This document shows, in pieces, positions 1-7,236 of a stretch of DNA of 34,950 bases (position 1 is its first letter; each line of letters starts with the position of its first letter). Where the stretch lies: the NCBI GenBank assembly GCA_009930415.1, contig RZYG01000006.1, positions 1 through 34,950 of the forward strand, written 5' to 3'. Below the pieces are notes generated by a model that ran no database searches, was not told the origin of the DNA, and was given only the letters and a program-made list of their open reading frames with translations. The stretch is from Spartobacteria bacterium (GTDB taxonomy: Bacteria > Verrucomicrobiota > Kiritimatiellia > CAIQIC01 > Lenti-01). The position numbers and the translations under genes are program-made.

Positions 1-11
1 TCTGAGGATTT

Positions 12-88
12 GGGGGGTTAGCTCAGTTTGGTAGAGCGCCTGAATGGCATTCAGGAGGTCGGGAGTTCGAACCTCCTACCCTCCACCA
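12..88 (+). tRNA. tRNA-Ala (anticodon GGC)
   Basis: A complete 77-nt cloverleaf can be folded by hand. The acceptor stem pairs GGGGGGT with ACCCTCC and contains a G3-U70 wobble, the classic alanine identity element. The anticodon stem CCTGA/TCAGG (39-43/51-55) encloses the loop ATGGCAT, with anticodon GGC at 46-48. The T arm carries GTTCGAAC. The 3' CCA is encoded in the DNA (86-88). A rho-independent terminator follows after 15 nt. The gene converges on the glycosyltransferase operon that begins at 125. Confidence 0.96.
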
Positions 89-103
89 AATCCCGGACGG
101 TTC

Positions 104-125
104 CCGCCGGTTCCGGCGGTTTTTT
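104..125 (+). terminator. Rho-independent terminator of the tRNA-Ala gene
   Basis: CCGCCGG (104-110), TT, CCGGCGG (113-119) forms a perfect GC-rich hairpin and is followed directly by six T (120-125). The orientation suits termination of the tRNA transcript. The last T is also the first base of the TCA that is the stop codon of the convergent gene. On the minus strand the hairpin is not followed by a U tract, so it is mainly a plus-strand terminator. Confidence 0.8.
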
Positions 126-871
126 CATGCCCGGCGGCGGTAGTCGCCGCGGGCCAGCCGGCGCTCCAGCCAGACGTAGAGCACGATGAACAGATAGCGG
201 CTGCCCATTTCCTTGATCTTGAGCTTGGACTCCCCCGCCTGCCGGTTGGTCCAGGAAATCGGAATCGTTTTGAACGAATACCCGCGCACGATCGCCTTCA
301 GCGGCATTTCGACCGTCAGATTGAAGTGCGGCGAAAGCAGCGGCTGGATGCCTTCGATCACGTCGCGCCGGTAGCACTTGAAGGCATTGGTGACGTCGTT
401 GTGGTCCAGCCGGAACAGGACCTTGATGAATCCATTGGCCAGCCGGTTGAGCCAGAGCTTGTGCCGCGGATAATCGATGACTTGCGAGCCCTTGATGAAC
501 CGCGACCCGAACACGCATTCGGCCCCGGCCTTCATCTCGCGGTAGTAGGCCAGGATGTCGTCGGGCGAATCCGACAAATCCCCCATCACGACGCAGGCGC
601 ATTCGCCCGCGAACGATTCGAGCCCCTTGCGGACGGCATAGCCGAACCCGTTGGGCGGCGAGTTGTTGACGTAGCGCACGGCCGGCAGCCGCGCCGCCAG
701 TTCCTTCAGGATTTCCTCCGTGCGGTCGCGGCTGTTGTCGTTCACCACGCAGATTTCGTAGTCCGAAACCCCCTCCTGCGCAAACCGCGCGGCGATGGCC
801 TCGCAGGTGGCTGCGATGCAGCCCTCTTCGTTGTGGGCCGGAATCACGATGGAAAAAAACGGCGCGCTCAT
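125..871 (-). CDS. Family 2 glycosyltransferase, DPM1-like (polyprenyl-phosphate sugar synthase type)
   Basis: This 248-residue protein has a GT-A fold. It opens with FFSIVIPAHNEE (residues 5-16), continues with VVNDNSRDRT (42-51) and has a metal-binding DLSD at 98-101 in the position of the DPM1 DADLSHHP motif. The family transfers a sugar from a nucleotide donor to polyprenyl phosphate at the inner membrane face. The C-terminal region has one short hydrophobic stretch (RYLFIVLYVWLERR), so it resembles single-domain DPM1 rather than the forms with extra membrane helices. The start ATG overlaps the TGA of the upstream epimerase gene (ATGA, 868-871), so the two are probably translationally coupled. 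A GT39-like membrane enzyme two genes upstream could use the lipid-linked sugar. The sugar itself cannot be told from sequence. Confidence 0.9.
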   Translation of the reverse strand: MSAPFFSIVIPAHNEEGCIAATCEAIAARFAQEGVSDYEICVVNDNSRDRTEEILKELAARLPAVRYVNNSPPNGFGYAVRKGLESFAGECACVVMGDLSDSPDDILAYYREMKAGAECVFGSRFIKGSQVIDYPRHKLWLNRLANGFIKVLFRLDHNDVTNAFKCYRRDVIEGIQPLLSPHFNLTVEMPLKAIVRGYSFKTIPISWTNRQAGESKLKIKEMGSRYLFIVLYVWLERRLARGDYRRRA

Positions 872-1935
872 GCGGGTTTCCCGAAGATCGCGGCCATCAA
901 GTCGGGATGCGTTTGCAGCCAGTCGCGGATGTCGCGCAAAACGGTTTCGGCGTCGCGGGTCGGCTTCCAACCCAGCCGTTCGGTCGTGCGCCGGTTGTCG
1001 GTCGCGAACCAGATCACGTCCGCCGGCCGGTTGTCCGGCCGCGCGGACAGGGGAACGGCGCGGCCGGTCAGCCGTTGGCACAGGTCCGTGGCCTCGCGCA
1101 GCGACAGGCTGGAAAACGCCGAACCGCCGGCCGGGAAGACGGCGCCCCGGAATTCCCCGATGCGCTCCGCCTGCCGCAAAACCAGATCGACCAGGTCGTC
1201 GATATGCAGAAGATCGCGCACCTGCTTGCCTTGCCCGCCGAAGCCGATGTACGCGAGCGGCCGCTGCAGCATGTGCGAAACCAGCCAATAGGTGAAGACG
1301 CCCTGGTCCTGCTTGCCCAGTTGCCACGGGCCGGCCACGACGCCGCAGCGCGTGATGACAGCCGGCAGGTCGTATTGCCGGCTGTACTCCTGCAGCATGA
1401 TTTCCGACGCCAGCTTGGTCGCGCCGTAGAGCGAACGGGCGCCGTCCATCGGAAAATCCAGCCCGACGCCTTCGGGTCCGAAGCCCGGTCCCGTTCCGGC
1501 CGGCACGAACCGCGTGGCCTCTTCGCGGTATTCCTGCCGGTTGAGCCCGTCGTACGGATACACGCGGGACGTGGAGAGAAAAATCACCGCCGCCTTGCGC
1601 TTGCGCGCGAATTCGAAGCAGTGCAGCGACCCCACCAGGTTGTTCTGCACCATGAATTCGGCGTCGTTGCCGTCGAGGCCCACCAAGACGGACGGTTCCG
1701 CGCTGCACTCGAGCATCAAATCGACCGGTCCCGCCACCTGCTCCAGATCCGCCGGATTCCGGATGTCCCCTCGGACGAATTCCGCGCCGGCCGCTTCCAC
1801 CCGTTCTTTAAGGATTTCGGAGCCCTTGCGCGACAAGTTGTCCAGCGCCACGACGCGGTCGCCCCGTTTCCGGAACGCCACGGCCAGATTGGACCCGATG
1901 AACCCGCACCCGCCGGTAATCAGAATCGTCGCCAT
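868..1935 (-). CDS. NAD-dependent epimerase/dehydratase, CDP-paratose/tyvelose 2-epimerase-like
   Basis: This 355-residue extended SDR protein has the Rossmann motif TGGCGFIG (GxxGxxG, residues 8-14), an acidic residue after the second strand (ALDNLS, D32), GDI at 56-58, a catalytic Ser/Thr region STSR (121-124) and YxxxK at Y170/K174. The CSAEPSV stretch (77-83), the long insertion before SLYGATKLASE and the overall length resemble CDP-paratose 2-epimerase-like enzymes that act on nucleotide-linked sugars. Substrate assignment is inference. The start at 1935 places the Rossmann strand at the N terminus; an in-frame ATG at 1956 would add seven residues, and neither has a clear Shine-Dalgarno site. 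The gene is 63 nt downstream of the GT39-like gene and overlaps the DPM1-like gene by 4 nt, so the three look like one operon. Confidence 0.88.
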   Translation of the reverse strand: MATILITGGCGFIGSNLAVAFRKRGDRVVALDNLSRKGSEILKERVEAAGAEFVRGDIRNPADLEQVAGPVDLMLECSAEPSVLVGLDGNDAEFMVQNNLVGSLHCFEFARKRKAAVIFLSTSRVYPYDGLNRQEYREEATRFVPAGTGPGFGPEGVGLDFPMDGARSLYGATKLASEIMLQEYSRQYDLPAVITRCGVVAGPWQLGKQDQGVFTYWLVSHMLQRPLAYIGFGGQGKQVRDLLHIDDLVDLVLRQAERIGEFRGAVFPAGGSAFSSLSLREATDLCQRLTGRAVPLSARPDNRPADVIWFATDNRRTTERLGWKPTRDAETVLRDIRDWLQTHPDLMAAIFGKPA

Positions 1936-1998
1936 GATGCGCGGATGTTGGGCCAAGCCGGCGGAGTTGGCAAGGGCGAAAACCGCGATTCCGCCCCC

Positions 1999-3573
1999 TC
2001 AGGGGATGGATTTGATCAGCAGGTCTTCATCCGCATACACGGTGGGCCACTCCCGAACAACGGCCGGCAGGCGTTCGGCATGCCGGATCCGCCGACGATC
2101 CGACTCGCCCGGATTCACTTGCTGCAGAGCCGCGGCCAAGGGCGACTCGTTGACCACGACCAACGTCTGATAGCCCCGTTCCTTCAGGCGCGCCACGACC
2201 TGGGGCGATTCCAGTTGGGCGAGCGTTCCCAACGACAGCCCGCTTCGTCCGGAAAGCCGGAACAGCGGATCGCCCCACCCCGCTCCTCCGGCCAACAGGA
2301 TGCGGTCTTCCGGCGCCGTGTGTTCCCGGATCCGGCGCCCCACCTCGCCCGGATAGCGATCGAAGGCGTAATGCGCCTCCATGCCGAAGTACCCCTGAAC
2401 CAACGCCAACCCCAAAACGAGGGCGGCCACCCCCCGGAGCAACCGCCGCATGCCGGCGGACATGTCCGGCAGGTTCGCTTGGATGAAACCGAATCCCGCG
2501 GCACCCAGCATGGCCAGCGGCGGGCTGAGCATCAGATAATAATGACGGTGGGTGGCCACCACGATGATGTGGAAAAACACCAGCATGGAAGCCAGCACGC
2601 CCAGCAACCAGCCCCGGACCAGGCGCGTGGAAGCCTGCGACAGGCCGATCAAGGCCACCCCCGCCAAGGCCCAGCTGCCGAAACAGGCATTCAGGATCCG
2701 CCAGCCCGCCTTGCCCCAATTCAGGGGCTGGAGCCGCTCCAGCCAAGTGCCGAAATACCAATAGACCATATACGGGTTCTCCCGCATCCGCAGTTCCAGC
2801 ATCGGGAATTCGGCTTGGGCATGGCAGGCGTTGCAATGCGCCGTCCACAGCATCAGGGCCGCCCCGGCGCCGCCGCCCAGCGCCGCCACGGACAACCAGC
2901 GCGGCCACGGCGCGCGCCGCTGCAGGAGCCAGCAGAACGCGGCGGTCCCGGCCGCGAAGAAGAACGGCGCCTTGGTCAGCACCGTCAGGACGCCGAACAG
3001 CGCCGCCCCCAGCCAGGTCCCGGCCGACCCGGTCCGGACGTGGCGTTCCGCGAAATAGAGGAACCACAGCGCCAAGGCCAGGCACGTTCCGTCCGTTCCG
3101 GCGGCGGCCCCGATGAAAAAGACCAGGGGCTGCAGGAGATAGAGCACAACCGCACCGCGCGCCAACCGCTCTCCCCCGAATGACCGCGCCAGCCCATACA
3201 CGGGCGGCACGGAAGCCACGATCGCCAGCCAGGAGACGAACAGCGCCCACCCGACGGACTCCCCGAAGAGACGAAGAAAAATGGCCACGGCCGCCTGCCA
3301 TAGCGGCAGCTCTTGCGGGGTGGGCACCCCGTTGGCGTTGAACCCTTCGATCACCGGGCGCAGCAAATCGATCGAGGTCTGCGCATAGATGACGGCGGTG
3401 CCGTAATGCTGGGAGCGATACCGGGGATATCCCAGCGCCGCACAGGCCAGTTGGAAAACCAATATGGCCAAGAGCACGCCCAAAACCTCGACGTTCCAGC
3501 GCGGCGCCGGCCTCCCCGCGTACGGGCTTCCGGACAAGTTGACTTCATTCATGGATCCCTGGTCTTTCTTCAT
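1999..3573 (-). CDS. Integral membrane glycosyltransferase, GT39/ArnT-like (PMT_2 type)
   Basis: The product is about 524 residues with ten or eleven hydrophobic segments, beginning near residue 30 (VLGVLLAILVFQLACAALGY). An extracytoplasmic loop with QELPLWQAAVAIFLRLFG matches the ExPLxy layout of PMT_2/GT39 proteins, and HRHYYLMLSPPLAMLGAAG is a typical late helix. A soluble C-terminal domain (about residues 410-524) follows the last helix. Members of this family move sugars from polyprenyl-phosphate donors to acceptors outside the cytoplasm, which suits the DPM1-like gene two positions downstream. The start is uncertain. ATG at 3573 gives the longest form, whereas ATG at 3552 (MNEVNLSG) has AGGG four nt upstream. 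It is the first gene of the operon and is divergent from the ATP-grasp gene. Confidence 0.85.
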   Translation of the reverse strand: MKKDQGSMNEVNLSGSPYAGRPAPRWNVEVLGVLLAILVFQLACAALGYPRYRSQHYGTAVIYAQTSIDLLRPVIEGFNANGVPTPQELPLWQAAVAIFLRLFGESVGWALFVSWLAIVASVPPVYGLARSFGGERLARGAVVLYLLQPLVFFIGAAAGTDGTCLALALWFLYFAERHVRTGSAGTWLGAALFGVLTVLTKAPFFFAAGTAAFCWLLQRRAPWPRWLSVAALGGGAGAALMLWTAHCNACHAQAEFPMLELRMRENPYMVYWYFGTWLERLQPLNWGKAGWRILNACFGSWALAGVALIGLSQASTRLVRGWLLGVLASMLVFFHIIVVATHRHYYLMLSPPLAMLGAAGFGFIQANLPDMSAGMRRLLRGVAALVLGLALVQGYFGMEAHYAFDRYPGEVGRRIREHTAPEDRILLAGGAGWGDPLFRLSGRSGLSLGTLAQLESPQVVARLKERGYQTLVVVNESPLAAALQQVNPGESDRRRIRHAERLPAVVREWPTVYADEDLLIKSIP

Positions 3574-3844
3574 GGGCGCAGGTTCGACGTCCCGCGGGCT
3601 TTGACAGAGCGACGGAATTCAACCCGCTCGCCATCCGGATGACAAGTCCGAACTCGCACAACCGCGCGCCGGGCCCCCTCCGCCGCTAGCCAGGCATGCC
3701 CATCGATGGAGCCCGCCGAACTTGCGCCGACCGAGTTTGCTCTTGCCGCCGTCCGGGCTTCACGGCTACCGTCTGGAACTGAGCTTCGCGCAAGAGGTGG
3801 CCCCTTCACCAGCCGCGCGGGCGTTTTCCATCTGGAAGAACCGC
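3574..3844. other. Divergent intergenic region, no clear signal
   Basis: This 271-nt spacer lies between two divergent genes and should hold both promoters. A perfect TTGACA occurs at 3601-3606 on the plus strand, but nothing like a -10 box sits 16-18 nt downstream. The ATP-grasp reading frame stays open upstream to 3722, but that extension has no family-like content. The only strong site is GGAAGAA at 3834-3840, a Shine-Dalgarno sequence for the ATG at 3845. Confidence 0.5.
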
Positions 3845-4771
3845 ATGCAACCTCGAAAATTCATCAAATACGTCCAAAACCCGTTTCTCCTGTTCTGGAG
3901 ACTGGGCCTCGACGGCCATTTCCAGTTCATTCCCGACCGGCTCTATCTCCAGCTTTGTTTCCGCATCCGCATGGGGCATTGGCCGAATTTGGATTCTCCC
4001 CGAACGTTCAGCGAGAAACTGCAGTGGCTCAAACTGTACGATCGCCGCCCGGACTATACCCGGCTGGCGGACAAATTGGCCGTCCGCGACCACGTCGAGA
4101 AGACCATCGGCGCCCAGCACCTCATTCCGCTCCTCGGCGTCTGGGACACGGCCGAGGAAATCGATTTCGACGCGCTGCCCGACCGGTTCGTGCTCAAATG
4201 CACGCACGATTCCGACAGCGCCGTCCTCTGCCCCGACAAAGCGCAGCTCGACGTCGAGAAGGCCCGCGCCTCCCTCGCGCGCCATCTGGCCAAAAACTAC
4301 TACTGGGCCAGCCGCGAATGGTCCTATCGGGACATTCCCCCGCGCGTGATCGCGGAGCAGTTCATGGTCGACGAGTCGGGGCGCGAGCTGAAAGACTACA
4401 AATTCTTCTGCTTCGACGGCGAACCCCGGGCGCTGTTCATCGCTTCGGACCGCGCTTCGAAAACCGAAGAAACCAAATTCGACTTCTTCGACATGGATTT
4501 CCGCCTGCTCCCCTTCACGAACGGACATCCGAATTCCGGCCGGCCCATTCCCCGTCCAAAGACGTTCGAGGAGATGAAGGCCCTGGCCCGGACCCTGTCG
4601 CGAGGGTGGCCCCACGTCCGCGTCGATCTCTACGACGTCAACGGCCAGATCTATTTCGGCGAGCTGACGTTTGCCCACTGGGGCGGCCTGACGCCCTTTG
4701 TCCCGGAAGAATGGGACGCCCACTTCGGCCGTTGGCTGCGGCTCCCGCCGCCTTACGTTCCTGCGCCATGA
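3845..4771 (+). CDS. TupA-like ATP-grasp protein of polysaccharide clusters
   Basis: This 308-residue protein matches the TupA-like ATP-grasp family (Pfam ATPgrasp_TupA), found in capsule, O-antigen and teichuronopeptide loci. Visible hallmarks are the FSEKLQWLKLYDR segment after the N-terminal basic region, FVLKCTHDSDSAV in the ATP-binding region, VIAEQFM, and ELKDYKFFCFDGEP. The C-terminal VDLYDVNGQIYFGELTF is the usual metal/phosphate end of an ATP-grasp fold. Such enzymes may ligate an amino acid or other carboxylate to the glycan, but the reaction here is unproved. ATG 3845 was chosen because GGAAGAA sits just upstream and the family N terminus (RKFIKYVQNP) begins there. It overlaps the next glycosyltransferase gene by 4 nt (ATGA, 4768-4771). 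Confidence 0.88.
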   Translation: MQPRKFIKYVQNPFLLFWRLGLDGHFQFIPDRLYLQLCFRIRMGHWPNLDSPRTFSEKLQWLKLYDRRPDYTRLADKLAVRDHVEKTIGAQHLIPLLGVWDTAEEIDFDALPDRFVLKCTHDSDSAVLCPDKAQLDVEKARASLARHLAKNYYWASREWSYRDIPPRVIAEQFMVDESGRELKDYKFFCFDGEPRALFIASDRASKTEETKFDFFDMDFRLLPFTNGHPNSGRPIPRPKTFEEMKALARTLSRGWPHVRVDLYDVNGQIYFGELTFAHWGGLTPFVPEEWDAHFGRWLRLPPPYVPAP

Positions 4772-6021
4772 AGGTCCTGCTCGTCCATTACCGCTACTTC
4801 CTCTCCGGCGGTCCCGAGAGCTACCTGTTCAAGGTGGAGGATCTGTTCCGGCGGCACGGCGACGAGGTTTTCGTATTGTCCGCCCGGGACGCCCGCAACC
4901 GGCCCTGCCCCCAGGAAAACTATTTCGTCGAAGGCCGCGGAAACGACGTCTATTTCCGCCGGATCCGGCTGACGCCGGCCAATGCGCTCAAACTATTGAA
5001 GGGGGCGTTCTACAATCCCGAAGCCGCGCGCAACTTGACGCGCATGATCCGCGACCTGCGGCCCGACGCGGTCTACGTCCTGCAGCAGAACAACCTGCTC
5101 TCGCCCGCGGTCTTCATGGCGGCCCGGCGGGCCGGCGTGCGCGTCGTGCACCGGCTGTCGGACTACAATCCGATGTGCCCCCGCTTCGATTTCCTGCGCG
5201 CCGGCGAACCGTGCGAAAAATGCCTCGCCGGATCGCTGTGGAACGGCGTGCGCCACAAGTGCGTCCAGCATTCGTTCGGCGCTTCGCTGGTCCGGGTGCT
5301 GTCCATGGTCTTCCACCGCTGGATCGGGGCGTTCGATTGCCTGGACGGCTTCGTCGTCACCAACCGTTTCATGGAGCAAAAGCTGCGGGAATTCGGCGTC
5401 GCGCCCGAGCGGATCTTCCTCGTGCCGACGTTCATCGACAGCGCGGCCATCCAGCCCCGCTACGACCACGCGGGCTACGTTCTGTATCTGGGCCGCCTGG
5501 AACCCGAAAAGGGCCCCCAGTTCGCCGTCGCCGCCATGGCCCACCTTTCCGATCTGGATCTGCGGTTGAAACTCACCGGCACGTTGGCCGACGACCATAC
5601 CGGCCAGTTGGCCGCGCTGCTCGAACGACACGGCCTGGCGGAGCGGATCGACTTCGAGGGCTTCGTCCAGGGCGCGCAACTGGACGCGCTGATCGCGGGC
5701 GCGCTGGGCCTCGTTTGCCCGTCCGTGCTGTACGACAATCTGCCCAACGTCCTGCTCGAAGCCGCCGCCTACGGCAAGCCGGTGATCGCGCCCCGCCACG
5801 GCTGTTTTCCCGGAGTCGTCGACGACGGCCGCACGGGCCTGTTGTATGCGCCGGGCGACGCGGCCGATCTGGCGGACAAAATCCGGCGGCTGCAAACCAC
5901 GCCCGGCTTGGCCGAAACCCTCGGTCGGAACGCCCGCGCCAAATGCGAACGGGAATACGCACCGGAGCGCCACTATCGGGATCTGCGGCGGGTGCTCGAA
6001 CCCGCCGCCGCCGGAGCTTAG
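4768..6021 (+). CDS. Family 4 glycosyltransferase with cysteine cluster
   Basis: This is a 417-residue GT-B enzyme. The N-terminal acceptor domain starts MKVLLVHYRYFLSGGPESY, with the usual Gly-Gly loop. The C-terminal donor domain has YLGRLEPEKGPQ and the block PSVLYDNLPNVLLEAAAYGKP. The donor motif reads D-x7-E rather than E-x7-E, a variant seen in this subgroup. Between the domains is a cysteine group (C-x11-C-x2-C-x12-C) inside the stretch from NPMCPRFDF to RHKC, possibly a metal site. It probably adds one sugar during repeat-unit assembly at the inner membrane. Translation is likely coupled to the ATP-grasp gene. Its TAG stop overlaps the TAA of the convergent WbsX-like gene (6018-6021), leaving no room for a terminator outside coding sequence. 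Confidence 0.92.
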   Translation: MKVLLVHYRYFLSGGPESYLFKVEDLFRRHGDEVFVLSARDARNRPCPQENYFVEGRGNDVYFRRIRLTPANALKLLKGAFYNPEAARNLTRMIRDLRPDAVYVLQQNNLLSPAVFMAARRAGVRVVHRLSDYNPMCPRFDFLRAGEPCEKCLAGSLWNGVRHKCVQHSFGASLVRVLSMVFHRWIGAFDCLDGFVVTNRFMEQKLREFGVAPERIFLVPTFIDSAAIQPRYDHAGYVLYLGRLEPEKGPQFAVAAMAHLSDLDLRLKLTGTLADDHTGQLAALLERHGLAERIDFEGFVQGAQLDALIAGALGLVCPSVLYDNLPNVLLEAAAYGKPVIAPRHGCFPGVVDDGRTGLLYAPGDAADLADKIRRLQTTPGLAETLGRNARAKCEREYAPERHYRDLRRVLEPAAAGA

Positions 6022-7199
6022 CGGCCCGCGGCCTCCGCGGCCGGGCCGGCGGCCCACACGTGCTTGGCCAACACGTCCAAATAGGCGCGGCCATGCCGCA
6101 AATCGGGCTCGAGATGGTTGCCTTCCCCCCACTCGTTCCAGGATTGCACGAACAAGATCCGCTGCTCGAACGGCTTGTCCCGCACCAGATCCAGCGCCTT
6201 GCACAGCGCCGTTTCGAAGTGCTGCGGCGTGCTGTTCACGTAGATGGCCGCCTTGCGGCCGCAGCGGGGGCTCCGGTCCCAGTTGGACACCAGCGTGGGA
6301 TAGACGTTTTCCCAGCGGTCTTCCGGCACGAACATGTGCCGCACGATCTGGTCGTAGCGATAGCGGTCCAGCAGGGACACGTTGAAGAACCGATCCCAGG
6401 TGCGCCGGACGAAACGATTCAAGCGCCCCTTGACCGCCACCTCCGCGCGCGTGATCCCGCGCGAATTGACCGCGTCGAACCCCATGTCCAAAATCGCTTG
6501 ATACAAGGATTGGGCCTCGTCCAGCCGGGGGAGTTGGACCTGGCCGTCGGCGCTCCGAAACGACACGTTGGACTGGGCCCCCACCAAGTGGAGGCCCGGC
6601 AGGCCGTTTTGCTGCGCCAACTCCCTCCAGATGGCGATGAAGGCCTTGACGTCCGGAATCCGCTTCGGCTCGAAGATCATGAACAGCGGCTTGCCGTCCA
6701 CCGTGAGGTAGCGCTTGTCGCGGAACGCCCCGAGCAGCGCCCGGAAATGCAGGACGTAATCCTCCTCGGAATAGGTCTGCTTCATCAATATCTTTTCCGG
6801 GCTGAACGCCGCGCGGCGCGTCCAGGTCTTGTTCGTCCAATCGTGGTTGGCCCAACCCAGGCAGAAGGGAAAATCAGGCTGGCCGCTGGCCAGCACTTCC
6901 TGGAACGGACGTTCCAGCAAGCGCTGGCCTCCGCCGAACCAATAGTGCCAGTAGCAAAAACCTTCGATGCCGGCTTCCCGCGCCAGTGCCGCCTGCGCCT
7001 CGCGGACTTCCGGCAGGCGCAAGTCGTAGAACCCCAGATCCGCGGGGATATGCGGCTGATAGTGCCCGCGAAACAGCGGCCGGGCCTTGGCCACGTTGGT
7101 CCACTCCGTGAACCCCTTGCCCCACCATTCGTCGTTTTCCGGAATCGGATGGAACTGGGGCAAGTAATTGGCGATCACTCTGGCTTGGCGCTTTTTCAT
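6018..7199 (-). CDS. WbsX/GH99-like glycan-cluster protein
   Basis: This 393-residue protein matches the WbsX family (Pfam Glyco_tran_WbsX; GH99-like fold), common in O-antigen and capsule loci. Near the N terminus are ANYLPQFHPIPENDEWWG and GFTEWTNVAKARPLFRGHYQP, then GFCYWHYWFGG and LGWANHDWTNKTW. The C-terminal part has VQSWNEWGEGNHLEPD, where the Glu of NEWGEG aligns with the GH99 catalytic region. The family is annotated as either glycosyltransferase or endo-glycosidase, and I cannot decide which applies here. ATG 7199 starts just before the conserved strand and has a G-rich stretch (GGGGGA) upstream. The gene lies 37 nt downstream of the second GT4 gene on the same strand and is the last of that run. 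Confidence 0.9.
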   Translation of the reverse strand: MKKRQARVIANYLPQFHPIPENDEWWGKGFTEWTNVAKARPLFRGHYQPHIPADLGFYDLRLPEVREAQAALAREAGIEGFCYWHYWFGGGQRLLERPFQEVLASGQPDFPFCLGWANHDWTNKTWTRRAAFSPEKILMKQTYSEEDYVLHFRALLGAFRDKRYLTVDGKPLFMIFEPKRIPDVKAFIAIWRELAQQNGLPGLHLVGAQSNVSFRSADGQVQLPRLDEAQSLYQAILDMGFDAVNSRGITRAEVAVKGRLNRFVRRTWDRFFNVSLLDRYRYDQIVRHMFVPEDRWENVYPTLVSNWDRSPRCGRKAAIYVNSTPQHFETALCKALDLVRDKPFEQRILFVQSWNEWGEGNHLEPDLRHGRAYLDVLAKHVWAAGPAAEAAGR

Positions 7200-7236
7200 G
7201 CGGATTCCCCCACTTATCCGAAAACGCGCCGCCCTG

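Noticed and set aside
12-88. tRNA-Ala as an attachment site for a mobile island
   Set aside because: No direct repeat of the tRNA 3' end was seen elsewhere in the window, and there is no integrase or transposase gene.
44-1291. Long plus-strand open frame (415 codons) over the epimerase and glycosyltransferase genes
   Set aside because: Its translation is Arg/Pro-rich with no family motif, and it starts inside the tRNA gene. The minus-strand genes there have clear family motifs.
907-3183. Plus-strand open frame of 758 codons
   Set aside because: It is an antisense shadow of the epimerase and GT39-like genes caused by high GC; no domain is recognisable.
3601-3606. Perfect TTGACA as a -35 box for the ATP-grasp gene
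   Set aside because: No -10-like hexamer at 16-18 nt spacing (the expected site reads ccgctc).
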